Positions 23,317 to 34,689 of a stretch of 64,000 bases of DNA are shown here, piece by piece (the stretch's first letter is position 1; each line of letters opens with the position of its first letter). A program made the position numbers and the translations under genes. The stretch is taken from contig OZ020267.1 of NCBI GenBank assembly GCA_963971225.1, forward strand, positions 106,355,892 to 106,419,891, in the 5' to 3' direction. The stretch is from Melieria omissa. Its lineage: Eukaryota > Arthropoda > Insecta > Diptera > Ulidiidae. The notes below the pieces were generated by a model. That model was not told where the DNA came from and did not search any database. It saw only the letters and a program-made list of their open reading frames with translations.

Positions 23317-24071
23317 GGCTGATCGAAATTGCAGCAACATTGAAAAGAACAACAACACTATGGTCGCTTATAATAGCAACAACAACAACAACATTGGTAA
23401 CTAACAGCAACAAGAATCAACATTTTGCAGAAGCATCAACAAAAACAACTTGTCTACTACTATCAACAGCAACAACAACAACAACAATCTCCAAGAGAAA
23501 TGTTAGCAACAACCGCAGCAAACAGCAGGTTCGAATTGTTTCCATCCACTCCGCATACTCGAACCTTACTCACCCCTAACCTCTTTAATCCCCTTAGACT
23601 CCAATCGCCGTTTCACCAAACAAGAACAACAACAACAAATCAACACACCAAAGTACTAGCAGCGACACATAATAAATTGCACGAATGACATTTTACGTTT
23701 TCCTTAAGACGCACAATGCGGCATTGGCGTAGGAGGAAGAAGAAGAAGAATGAGCAAAGATGAAGAAACCGCATAAAGGAAAATGCGCAGCCGCACGTGC
23801 AACGCGTTCGCAGCAACACTAAGAAGAACGTAATGCTTACACATGCGAATGCAATAAATTTACGCACACCGACACAAACACAAAAGTGTATTACAGATGT
23901 GTGTGCGTGTGTGTGTGTGTCCTTGCCGCAACCCAGACCCACTCGCTCTAAGCATCTAAGCTGGCAATTTGTGACTTTTCGGTCAATTCTCAAGCTGCTG
24001 ATTGCGTTTTCGTTAACTGCAGCGAGCCAAATGGCATTGGGTGCTTGTTAGTCTTAATGTTGTTGTTGTTA
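23317..24071. other. gene-free segment rich in CAA triplets
   Basis: CAA/CAG runs (23,349-23,500 and 23,625-23,645) and a (TG)n run (about 23,899-23,920) dominate. It ends in GTT triplets at the assembly gap. No gene recognised. Confidence 0.45.
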
Positions 24072-24271
24072 NNNNNNNNNNNNNNNNNNNNNNNNNNNNN
24101 NNNNNNNNNNNNNNNNNNNNNNNNNNNNNNNNNNNNNNNNNNNNNNNNNNNNNNNNNNNNNNNNNNNNNNNNNNNNNNNNNNNNNNNNNNNNNNNNNNNN
24201 NNNNNNNNNNNNNNNNNNNNNNNNNNNNNNNNNNNNNNNNNNNNNNNNNNNNNNNNNNNNNNNNNNNNNNN
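24072..24271. other. assembly gap (200 N)
   Basis: Exactly 200 unknown bases, so the size is probably a placeholder. GTT triplets lie on the left (24,058-24,070) and a longer AAC tract on the right (24,272-24,299). Open frames drawn across the gap have no meaning. Confidence 0.99.
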
Positions 24272-25870
24272 AACAACAACAACAACAACAACAACAACAT
24301 CAATAACAAAAACAAACACAACAACAACAACATGTACTACAAATTTCCACGACGAGCAATAACGAGTTTGCATACACCGCACGGCAGAAGCAACAAATAC
24401 TTATACAAAATCAACAACAACAACAACAACCGAGCACAACAAAGGTAACCCAAAACCAAAATAACGTTACGGAAGTAAAACACCGCCTCATTAGCGTTTT
24501 CGAAGGCAATGTCAGTGTGTGTGTGAGTGTTCGTGTGTTTGTAGTTGCTGTAGTTGTTGTCATTCTTGTTGTTGACAATTTGAATTTTGAATAAACACAA
24601 CAGCAATAACAACAACAGCAACAACAAAAAATAAAAGCTAAGCAAATACACGCCGTGCACTAACGGGAGCGTATTTACACTCACACTTACCCAAACACTC
24701 ACACATGCGCCGGCATTTTGACAGAAGCTAAGAAGCTGTCCAAATATTTGCGCTGCCACTGTGGGCGCACAACATACGACACAAATTAATATCAACGAAA
24801 AAGCAGTTGGGGTGAAAAAAACCCCCAAACTGTTTGGCAGGACAGACACACCGGCAAACAGCGCAGCCTCAACACCTGCTTGTATGTATGTGTGTGTGTG
24901 TGTGAGTGACATATCTACACTTTATTTGCAAATTAACATACAGTTTCAAAGCAAGAAGGCAACTGAACGCTGTTACTCTGGCGCCTAAAAATATGCCATT
25001 ACCCGTTTTTCTTTTTTTTGCCAAACGATTTGCCGCTTTCCACTGCTGCACATCACATCAGCTTCCACTTGCACGTGGTGTGCGCGCTACAGAAAAAAAA
25101 ACAACATTTTTTTTTAAGCCACTTTGCTTTACTGCCCGTGGCTGCACTTTTGCCGCATTTGTATTTGCTCGCCACTTGAGAAGTGCCAGCGCATGTGTAT
25201 CGGTCCGCTTGAAGTGTTTACGTATTTAGGTGTTTCTGGTTGGGTGTGTGTGTGTGTGTGTGTAAGTGAGTGAGTGCATCTGTATATGTGTTTGGGCTTT
25301 GTTTTGTGTATTTCTGTTTGTGTTTGTGTTTGTGCACTTGAAAACTCAAGTCTCGAGTGCATTTGATTTTCTGTTTCTCTGCAACATCGGTGCGCTGGCA
25401 TTTTGCATTCTCTGCTTTGAATGCATTTACTTCGGCACTCCTTCTGTCGTTTCCCTGCAGTTGTTTATTCGTTTTTTTGTGTAATTCTTTTTTTTCTTTT
25501 GAAGTGGCTGCCAATCACCAACACGTAAATGCCAAAGCAATTAGCAGGCAATTTTCGCAACAAATGAAAGTGACGTTGTTGTCGTTGTTGCTAATTTTAT
25601 TGCTGCTAACAGAGTGCAAGATTGTATCAAAGGAATTTTGCTTACATTGCCCGAGCGCACAGTAAACAGCGACAAGTATTTCAATGTTAATTGGCTGGCC
25701 AATTAGTTGTTGTTGTTTTTTTCTTTCTTTTTTTAATTTCAATTTGTCAAATGAAATGTGAGCAATTAGCCAAACTGCAAAAGAGTGCCGACCAAATGGT
25801 GTACGACCACATCTATTCTTGTATGTTGGTAAGTTATTAGACATGTTTTTGGGTTGGAGTTGTTATGAAG
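24272..25870. other. gene-free segment with CAA and TG runs
   Basis: AAC/CAA triplets at 24,272-24,330 and 24,410-24,432, a (TG)n run at 24,888-24,904 and another at 25,244-25,263. Moderately GC-rich, low-copy text follows to 25,870. A conserved non-coding or UTR role is possible but not shown by the sequence. Confidence 0.45.
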
Positions 25871-25879
25871 ATTCTTAGT

Positions 25880-26035
25880 AGAATCTAATTTTGTGAGATT
25901 AGGTGGGAAAATAAGTCAAAGAATAGGCAATGATGCCTCAGAATAAAATTACGGGGAATCTAATTTTGTGAGGTTAGGTGGAAAATAAGTCAAAGAATAG
26001 GCAACGATGCCTCAGAATAAAATTACGGGTTTTCT
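25880..26035. repeat. two-unit tandem duplication, about 83 bp
   Basis: GAATCTAATTTTGTGAG, TTAGGTGG-AAAATAAGTC, and GATGCCTCAGAATAAAATTA occur twice back to back with only a few differences. This marks a recent duplication. Confidence 0.93.
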
Positions 26036-26089
26036 TCTTCTTTTTATTATTGTTTTTTTAAAAACCCAAAAGTTGATAATCTCACAACT

Positions 26090-26700
26090 CCGTTTGTATG
26101 GGAGACGCCCTCTGGTGGTGAACTTTCTTAAACCTTAATTAATTTTGTATTTTTTGTACTCAGGAATGTTGTCGATGGCTGAATAAATCATTTAAATCGG
26201 TTCAGTAGTTTCCGAGATACGGCGTTTTCTCGCTTATTTAACTACTACATTTACGAGTAGGTAGCTGATTCCATAGAAAAAGGCCACTTTTATATGGCAG
26301 CCCCCTTAAAAGTTGGAGATATCGGTTAGGTGTGTATGAAGAGAATTTTTGGAAAGGAAAATAAATGGGTATCGGTCATACATTTGATACATCTGGGGGC
26401 AACTTGGGAGCCGTGGGGGCCTATTGTGTAAAAACGACCATTTTGTATGGGAGCCCCATTAAGGGTTGGAGATGGGGTATAAATATGTTTGAGAGAAATG
26501 TTCAATAGATAAAACTAATGGGGTTCAGTCATAGACTTTAACCCTCTAAGAGCAACTTCTGACCAGCTGTGGAGCAATTTGTCAAATTTCCAAGATTTTT
26601 TGTGAACTTTGACGCCATTTAGCCTCACTGTAGCCCCAACACTTTTTGGCACATGCACTTTTTCACCAAACCGCATAAAAAGAAAGGTTGCAGAGCATTG
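26090..26700. repeat. dispersed repeat, copy 2 (no mariner insertion)
   Basis: Matches 2,271-2,672 joined to 3,945-4,090. At the place corresponding to the mariner, it reads GGGGTATAAATATGTTTGAG and runs straight on, giving an empty site. The sequence past 26,640 is not shared. Confidence 0.8.
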
Positions 26701-26799
26701 AGAACCTATTATTAAGAATCTCCATACAACACTAAATCATGTCTACTGTACATCCATTTCTTCTGAATGCTCTCATACAAAAAGAATAAATTCGACAAA

Positions 26800-28010
26800 A
26801 TAAAAAAAAATGGCCTTCATAAATTTTCTCTTTCAAATATTTTTCCGATCAATACTTACTTCGTAGATCTATTTTTTTCTGTGATCTTCCATACAAAATG
26901 ACCAATTTCTGTGAAATAAAGATCCTACTGGTCCTACTTTGTCCTACCGGCCTCGATAGTCCAGCGGTCTGGCTTCTCATACCAAAGGCTCCAGGTTCGA
27001 TTCCTGGCTCGGGCTGGTGAAAAAATTGTCTACTTCTATCGCTATCCTCATGAAGCAGATGAGAATTATAAGAATCGCACAAGTGCGCTCTTGGTAAGCA
27101 ATGGCAAAACCTCCAAGTGTGAACGAAAAACTGCCAATCGCTGTTCGGATTTGGCGTTAAACTGTAGGTCCCCTCTCCTCCCTTTCCCCATCCGCTTAGA
27201 ATGTGTGCTGTAACATATGTTTGCAAAACAGTGTTGCATACACAGTTCAAAAACGGGTGAAATATGTGGTATCACAATGGGTCTTTCAAGCCTTCGAGTG
27301 TGTCTCTAATAGAGGCAGCCACCGCAACCTAACCTACCTTGTCTCAAACGCTGTCAGATGTAAGACAGACGCTCATTAATTTCCTATTTTAAATCTTTTT
27401 TCATACATACTTACACTCTATATCATTAATTTACAAAATCAAATAATTTTCCATACATATTCACACTGTACATTCATTTTTTCGGGAAGCTCTCATACAA
27501 AATTAACGAAATCTATTAAATAAGCCTCTTACTTGTTTCAAGTTGTCCTGATTACAGTCAAATCCAAGATAGTCCTTTATTAATTCCTTTTTTCATATAT
27601 TTTCTCCATACATACTTAACCTCCTGTTTATTTTTTCTGCGATCTGCCATACAAAACTACCGTTTTCTATAAAATAAACGCTCTACTGGTCTCGAATCGT
27701 GTCTAACGGAGTCAAATGTTAGACCGATCCTCATTAATTTCTTATGTCAACTATTTTTTCCATACATACTTACCTTCTTTCGTTAACTTTCAAACGAGCT
27801 CCCATACAAACTGAATGATTTCTTTGAAATGAGCTCTGTGCTGGTCCAAAATTGTCCTCAGGAGGGTTGCATGTGAGATCGAACCTCAGTTATTTCCTAT
27901 TTAAAGTATTTGCTTCATACATATTGACTTCATACATCTGTTTTTTTCTATAGGCTTCCATACAAAATAAACGATTTCTTTGTAAAAAATGCCCTGGGAA
28001 TGCCAAATTG
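26800..28010. repeat. diverged minisatellite of about 175 bp, split by a SINE
   Basis: Recurring phrases: CTCATTAATTTCCTATTT, TTTTTCCATACATACTTAC, CTYCCATACAAAAT, and TTTCTRTGAAATAARCTCTACTGGTC. About five to six units are visible. The SINE at 26,944-27,332 lies inside one unit, and the unit continues after it (GTCTCAAACGCTGTCAGATG). Confidence 0.8.
26944..27332 (+). mobile_element. SINE family A, nearly full copy
   Basis: A tRNA-like head begins at about 26,949 with a pol III A box TAGTCCAGCGG (26,957-26,967) and a perfect B box GGTTCGATTCC (26,994-27,004); the T arm (CCAGG/CCTGG) can pair. The body includes a core from AATGGCAAAACCTCC (27,100) to AAACTGTAGGTCCC (27,172) that also occurs in SINE family B at 53.2 kb. 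The 3' end is GGCAGCCACCGCAACCTAAC. Flanks CCTACTTTGTC (26,933) and CCTACCTTGTC (27,333) form an 11-bp target duplication with one mismatch. It has no coding capacity and depends on a LINE for movement. Confidence 0.92.
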
Positions 28011-28095
28011 TGTCCAATTGTTCAACAAAAACAAAAAAATTATGTATCAAAGGGTTAATTAAAACAAATAATTGAAACATACCAGCTGTACTCAA

Positions 28096-28992
28096 TAGGG
28101 ATTGCAATACCGGACCAGTTTTACAATCCCGGGATTTTCGGGACTGAGAATCACAATCCCGGGATCCCGGGATTTTTTTCGGGATTGATTATATTACTTT
28201 AAAGAACTAGTTCAGACTTTTTTTCAATCGAATATATTAGATCTATGTATTAAATACAACTCTGTGTCCTTAATTTAAAACTAAGAACAAAATATTTATG
28301 ACAAATAACTTAAAAACTCATTTAATTGCCAAATCACCTGGCTAACCTGCTGAATAAGGCATCTCTCTGGTTCAATTCTAGTAGATCAAATCGTATTATA
28401 TGTAAATCTTCAAGTTTTGGCCATTCAAAATAAGTGAAATTCGGTGTGAGTAATAACTATCAAAAATTCAAGTTTCGCTATAGTTTTAATTCTCAAATGC
28501 TGATGATTTTATATATTAGCTGTTTCTTTCTTAATCCTCTTATTTACACCATTTTCCCTGTGTATTGTGAATGTGACAAGTCACATTAGTGTAAATAAGA
28601 GTTAAACTTGCATGTTTTTAGAAAATTCTGGTGGTTTACTTTTTTTAATGTAATGGATTCATTTTTGGGAGCGTAAGCTTGTTTGCTCTTCTGATTTTGG
28701 TTACTGGCAAATTTGTACTGGAAAAATATCCAAACAGAGCTAGTTTGTACACATTTGTAGTTATACACAAACAGAGCTAATGTTGCATTAACACTTATTC
28801 AAACGTCACAGGCAATGGGCAATTTTTTTTTAGTGTTGAATAAGAAGGGTTGCATTTTTCGAACTCTACGTGACAAAAGCAAAAAGTAAGCTTTTTTTCG
28901 ATCCCGGGATCGGATTTTGTCAATCCTGGGATTTTTCGGGACTGAAATTGTCCGGGATCCCGGGATTCACGATTCCGGGATTGCAATCCCTA
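28096..28992. mobile_element. hAT-like non-autonomous element, 897 bp
   Basis: A perfect 8-bp target duplication, GTACTCAA, lies at 28,088-28,095 and 28,993-29,000. Inverted ends TAGGGATTGCAATACCGG and TAGGGATTGCAATCCCGG differ at one base. Both ends carry several ATCCCGGGAT palindromes and CGGGACTGA phrases within about 100 bp, a usual layout for transposase-binding subterminal repeats. The interior is AT-rich and I see no transposase remains. The 8-bp duplication with T at position 2 and A at position 7 points to the hAT superfamily. Confidence 0.93.
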
Positions 28993-29000
28993 GTACTCAA

Positions 29001-30851
29001 GTGAAGGCCCACACTTCCCCTATTTTGCCCCAAAGTCCTTCTTATGCTTTTAGCAGTAATCGAAATTTAGGTATTTTCATTACAACAAGAACACTCTGTA
29101 TGGCTCACATGTTAAACCAGAAAAATCTTAGACAACATTCCAAAAATATCCAAATGGTCTCCAAAAGATCCTGTCTGGATCTATAGGAAGCCCAACAATT
29201 AAGGAAAGGCTTCAAATCCTAAATGAAATAAAGCACATTGGACCCAAAAGGTCTCCAAGTGGAAGTGCCTGTTTCATAAATTTCTTTCTGTAACCTAACC
29301 TAACCTATTCCAGTGGCGCACAACGTCATTTTCTGGGTAGAGTTCCCAATACCAGTTGAAACCATATTTTCCTCCTAAACTGTATGCAAAATACAAATGT
29401 TTGTGAGAGGTTTAAGCCCCCAAAACCCCTTTTCCGACTGACATATTTCTTCGCAAATAACTAATACGCGATCGCTTCTACCAAAACTCCCTCATTGTTC
29501 CAACTTTCGTTCTACACCATCAACAAACAATATTACAGCCAATAAATGGAGGCACCTATGTGCAAGAAAGAGACAGCATGCACCCCCAGGCACATCAAAT
29601 TTAGAAATAAACGAAATGTTTTTATGAAACTAAAGCAAAGTTTCATCATAAAAATAAAAATACAAAAAACTGTTGAAACGCATTTCAAGTGCAAAGCAAC
29701 AACAGCAAAGTAGAACGTAAGCAAGAGAAACACAGAAGGAAAAATAATGACGACAGTCGAGGCAGTCAAGACAAATCGAAATGTGCGAAGCGCACTTTGA
29801 CGCTAATGAAAAATTATTTTATTAAAACTTTGCTAACTGCATAAAAATGCTGTGAAAGCAAATAAATGCCGAGACACAGAAAATAAGAGAAGAGAAATCA
29901 AGACGAGCGCAAAATTGCGTAAAAATGCGCAACAAATTGAAAACTGTTGCGAAACGAAAAGGGGGAACCAACGAACCGGACAGTGTGGCAGTGTTAAAAA
30001 GTGACATAAAACAATTAAATTAAATGAAATGAAATTAAATTAAATGTAGCACAGACTGAGGCGCACTCGGGTACATGGAACTGGGAAGAGGTTGGGCCCA
30101 ATTGTCGACTTGGCTACGACACGCGTTGCGTACAGTTTATGACAGTTTGTTATTTCTTCAGCATTATTGTACTTTTTGTGAATTGTTGTTGTTATTGTGT
30201 TTTTGTTTTTGCAAAATAATTGCTTCTTTTTTTTTGGTTTTTTGTGCGTTGCTAATGTCAACTCTGGGAGCAACGAATATGGCACAGCGATAGCTGATAG
30301 CTGTGAGTTGTGTTGAGTGCAAGTTGAAATTATTTAAAAGTTTTTAATTGCTAAAATTTGTCGTTATACTTTTTTTGATTGTTGTATTTGTAGGGTATTT
30401 TTTATGCATAATATTGTTGTTGTTGATTTTTGTTTTCATAACAACGTTTTGCTAAACATTTATTGGATGACAGCAGTGAGTAGTTGAAGTGTGATTTGTT
30501 ATTATGGGTAATTGGCTTCGGTTGACAGCGGTGCAAAAAATGAAAATTTGAATGGAAAATGTTTGAGGGAACATTGTTTTTATGAAATTTATATTACGGA
30601 AAAACCTTTTTAATTTCATTTGGGGTTTTATGTAAATGAAATTGTGGTGAATTTGTTGACATGTTTAGAAAATGTTGAGGCATACAATGCCATTTCTTTG
30701 AAAGAGGGTTCTATTCACGCCTAATATTCACTCCTTGTTTTAAGAGTTCGTCGCTAAATTCGCTAAGAAGGCAATGAAGCAACTATTGCAACCTACTTGT
30801 AGAATCTCATAAGTTTCATGACCAAAACTGGACCAAAGAGAGACACATCCA
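29001..30851. other. gene-free segment
   Basis: Low-copy, AT-rich DNA. CCTAACCTAACCTATT at about 29,290 resembles a SINE-A tail, with nothing upstream to confirm it. Open frames at 29,500-30,290 are short, overlapping and without family features. Confidence 0.45.
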
Positions 30852-30900
30852 AGGTTAGGTTAGTTTATGGTGGCTGCCTCTGTAAGAGACACACTCGCAT
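30852..30900 (-). mobile_element. 3' tail fragment of SINE family A
   Basis: AAGGTTAGGTTAG, GGTGGCTGCCTCTGTAAGAG and ACACACTC match the last ~45 bp of the element at 42,917-42,962, in the same orientation. The remainder is absent. Confidence 0.7.
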
Positions 30901-31700
30901 ACCCCAAGTTACTAGAAATATTTTCTATAAAATATGGAGCAGTCTTACTGGGGCGCTGTACAGATTCAAGTCCATCTTTAACTTCACAACTGCGGCGATA
31001 CTTACACTGAAGAAATCTAAGCTCATTTACCCTTAAGTCTTCTTTATGCTTCATAGAAAACATTTCAAATACCTCGAAGATGATGAAAGATCTGAATCGA
31101 TGGTTGAAGATCTGCATGTGGTGGTTAGTACTTCAGTCAGTGAGATCAGCAATTTCTCACGGACTTTAGAGGGTTTTTTTTTACCCACTAACAAAGAAAT
31201 TTGCCCCACTAGTGAGTCGACTCAGACAGTTTAGAGCTCAAATTATTAAACAAATCAATTAACACCAGAATGACTGGACAATCCAAACTTTTCTAAATGA
31301 CTGCATGGAATCATTTTCTAAAAAAGATAGAAAAAGAATAATAGAATAAATAGTAAAAGACAGTCAAGAAGTTTTTCTTTGAAAAGGTGGTTCATTAAAA
31401 TAATTTTAAAAAACCTCAAAAATAGCTAAAGTCCCGAAAGATTTTCTTTCAGAAAACGGTGCAATAAAATTATAAAAATGTTTTATTAAAGTCATTTTGG
31501 CTCTCTTGGTCAAAGGCCTAAGAATTGTTAAGAATTGATTCATTGCTCGGAGATTCTCATCCCTAACGGCCCCTACTAGACCACGGCCTATATGGGCTGT
31601 ACCAGGGAGTCAGTCCCATAGATCCCTTTTGGTTACTAGTAACATATCTGCTTGCTGGAACTTAAAATTATTCAAATGACACAGAATGTGAACACAAACT
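30901..31700. other. gene-free segment
   Basis: AT-rich DNA with no recognised feature. The phrase TTTGAAAAGGTGG/TCAGAAAACGGTG with AATAAAAT near 31,375 and 31,450 hints at a diverged duplication of about 70 bp. Confidence 0.4.
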
Positions 31701-33010
31701 TACCAAGTCATATTTTTCTACTTTTTTTCAAAAACTCAGAGCACTAATGATCTTTCATGATCTTTGAGGAGATTAATGATCTTTTCAGCTACTTGACTAC
31801 ACGTCACTCGAGATTGAATTTCTTACAGAGTCAAAGTCTGATTTCTGTTTAATTATAATAATTATCTCTATATAATTAACTCTTATCTTTTATATAATTA
31901 TCTCTGTAGACAAAAGATCCCATGGAGGAGATAAATGATCTCTGTAGACAAAAGATCCCTTGAGAGGAGATTAGTGATCTTTCCAGATAGTTGGCTGTAC
32001 GTCACTCGAGATTGGATTTCTTACAGAGGCAGAACTAGATATCTGTTTATTTATACAGGAAGCTTTCCTGAAACTGTAGTTAACAATCAATTAGAAACTT
32101 AGTGCAGTTTCTGTAGACAAAAGATCCCTTCAGAGGAGATTAGTGATCTTTCCAGGTAGTTGGCTGTACGTCACCCGAGATTGGATTCCTTACAGAGTCA
32201 GAATCAGATTTATGTTTATTTATAGAGGAAGCTTTCTTATACTGCAGCTATATATAACAATAAATTAGAATCTCTGCAGACAAAAGATCCCATGGAGGAG
32301 ATTAATGATCTTTCCAGTTACTTGACGACACGTCGCTCGAGATTGGATTCCTTACAAAATCAGAATCAGATTTCTGTTTAATAATACAGAAAGCTTTTCT
32401 AAATTTGTGGTAAACAATCAATTAGAATCCTAATGCAATCTCTAAAGACTAAAGTCCCCGCGGGAGGAGATTAGTGATCTTGCCAGCTACTTGACTACAC
32501 GTCCCTCGAGATTGGATTCCTTATAGAGTCAGAATCAGATTTATGTTTATTTATGCATGAAGCTTTCTTATACTGGAGCTAAATATAACAATAAATAAGA
32601 ATCTCCGTAGACAAAAGATCCCATGGAGGAGATTAGTGATCGTTCGAGCTACTTCGCTATACGTCACTCGAGACTAGATTCCTTTAAGAGTCAGAGTCAG
32701 ATTTCTGTTTAATTAAACAGGACACTTTCCTAAAGCTGTGGTAATCAATAAATTAGCATCTTGATGCAGTTTCTGTAAACTAAAGATGTCAAGGCAGGAG
32801 CTTAGTGATCTTTCCAGCTACTTGGCTATACATCACTCAAGACTGGGTTCCTTGCAGAGTCAGTATCAGGTTTCTATTTAATTATACAGGAAGATTTCCT
32901 ATGCCGGAGCTATAGCCATCAGTTAGAAGATTAGTGATCTTTCCAGCCAAAAGCTTCATGTCACTTGAGATTAGATTTCTTACAAAGTCAGAATCAGATA
33001 TGACAACTAG
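31701..33010. repeat. minisatellite of about 165 bp, eight units
   Basis: The landmark GTCACTCGAGATTGGATTCC (with variants) recurs at 31,803, 32,001, 32,170, 32,332, 32,501, 32,663, 32,832 and 32,960. Each unit also holds GACAAAAGATCCC, GGAGATTAGTGATCTTTCCA and CAGAATCAGATTTCTGTTTA. Unit lengths range from 128 to 198 bp. Confidence 0.93.
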
Positions 33011-34680
33011 GCCATCTGATACAGAACATCTATGTTAATCTCTTTAGAAGGCAGACTGTAGCGCTCTCTGTAGTGAGACTAATTGTCATCAAAAGTTAAA
33101 CAAAGTTCAAAGTATTTCATTCTATTCACAAATAAACCAGACAAACGGACTTTACTAAACTGTTTGATCTTTTGACATTTTTCAAATAACAACAAAACTG
33201 CGTTCTGACTTTTATTAATCATTCAGTCAGTGAATGGCCCTTCTTACCTCTTCTATACTTTCTTAATATTTTCATACTTACTCGTTGCTCCATTTGGGCT
33301 CGCAACAGGCATAAAACTTGAAACACTGTGACTGCAGCAATCATTTAAATCTGAAATTATTTTTGCTTTCAACTGGGAATAGCAGCAGCAATGATAAAGG
33401 CAACTTTTCCATATGCTTCTAGACTTGAAAACACTCGTCAACAAGTCAACGATTACCAAATGCAAAGTTGGCAATTTGTGGATTGCGCTGAGCGCAATGT
33501 CAGCTTAGAGGGAAATTTAAATTCTGCTGCGCTTCATCATTTGTCACTTGTAACTTGTCTTGACAAATATGCACACATACAAATATAGTACATACACACA
33601 CACTTTGCACACTTTGTTAATGTCAGCCCACATGTTGTCGCCTGAGTTTGAACCGAACTTGAGCTGCAATTAAATTTATGTCTGCTGCAAAATTGTTGCC
33701 AATCATTTTTCGGCACATTTTTTATTTTTAATTTTTATTATTTTTGTCTCTCAACAAAAACAATAAAAATTATATATAAAAATTATTATATATATATATA
33801 TAGACACTTTGCACATGTCAGTGACATCTGGGTGGGTCATTGTTTAAGTGTTGCAGAGCGTAATTAAGTCCATTAATGTCAGTTTATTGACTGCCTCAAG
33901 AGTGCAAAGTTTAAGTTCAAGTTTGGTCAAACTAAGTTGATTTTTTTTGTATTTGTTATGTTTTGTTTTTGTTTACTTGGAATTTATAAAAGCTTTTGCT
34001 CGAATAATTACAGACCTGTTTTTATTGTTGTTGTTATCACCACTCAATGCAGCTGTTGGCAATTTGTTTTTCTGTTGGTCAGTTGTGGCTTACAGCCTGT
34101 TTGTCTACTGTCAACTGTCACAACAACAATCTCTCTCTCACTCTCTTCGTTTGACTCGCTGCGCCACTGTGTCTCACCATTCTTGTGCCCTATGTGATTT
34201 TGTGTCCTTGTCTCGTCGCGTCTTGTTTTGTTTCTGTCTGTCTGTGAGTTTATTTATTTGCTGCCCTGTCTGGCTGTTGGTCTGCTTTTTATTTACGAAA
34301 ACTCTGAGTTATTTTCTTTGAGTTTTCTTATGGCCGCAAGTTGCTGAATGCTTATTTAAGTGGCATTTAAATTGTCATTTGTAATGGCTGAGCTGCATGA
34401 TTTGAATATAAATTGTCCATTTTGTGCTTAAATTGCTCAAACAAATTTTGTCAAATATTTATATATACGAATTTCATGAGGTATTTAAGATAAATGGAGA
34501 AGATGTCATACGGTTTAAACCCACCAAAGTTGAGTTCTAAATCAACAGAAAATAAAGCTGGAAAAGTTCATTCAATACTTGAAAAAAGTTGTCAAAGATT
34601 GCACCAAAAGCATTTAGCAAAAATCTTTTCAAGTGACAGATTGCAACAAGCATGAGAAAAAGAAAAGGTCAAAGGTAAAG
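33011..34680. other. gene-free segment
   Basis: Low-copy DNA with a short (TA)n run at 33,786-33,802 and a T/CT-rich stretch (34,020-34,320). No gene recognised. Confidence 0.45.
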
Positions 34681-34689
34681 GAGAAAGAG

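Noticed and set aside
21682..23358. Open frames of over 540 codons on both strands (Ser-Leu and Lys-Thr repeats)
   Set aside because: They are read straight from the AGTCTT hexamer and have no sequence outside it. No start context, domain or codon bias supports a protein.
26949..27017. A functional tRNA gene at 26.95 kb (also 43.3 and 53.4 kb)
   Set aside because: A and B boxes are present, but the acceptor and anticodon stems pair poorly and each head continues into a SINE body with target duplications.
26549..28058. A 1.5-kb piggyBac-type element between TTAACCCTCTAAG and CAAAGGGTTAA
   Set aside because: The terminal match is limited to about eight bases after TTAA, and the left motif lies within the dispersed repeat shared with 3.99 kb.
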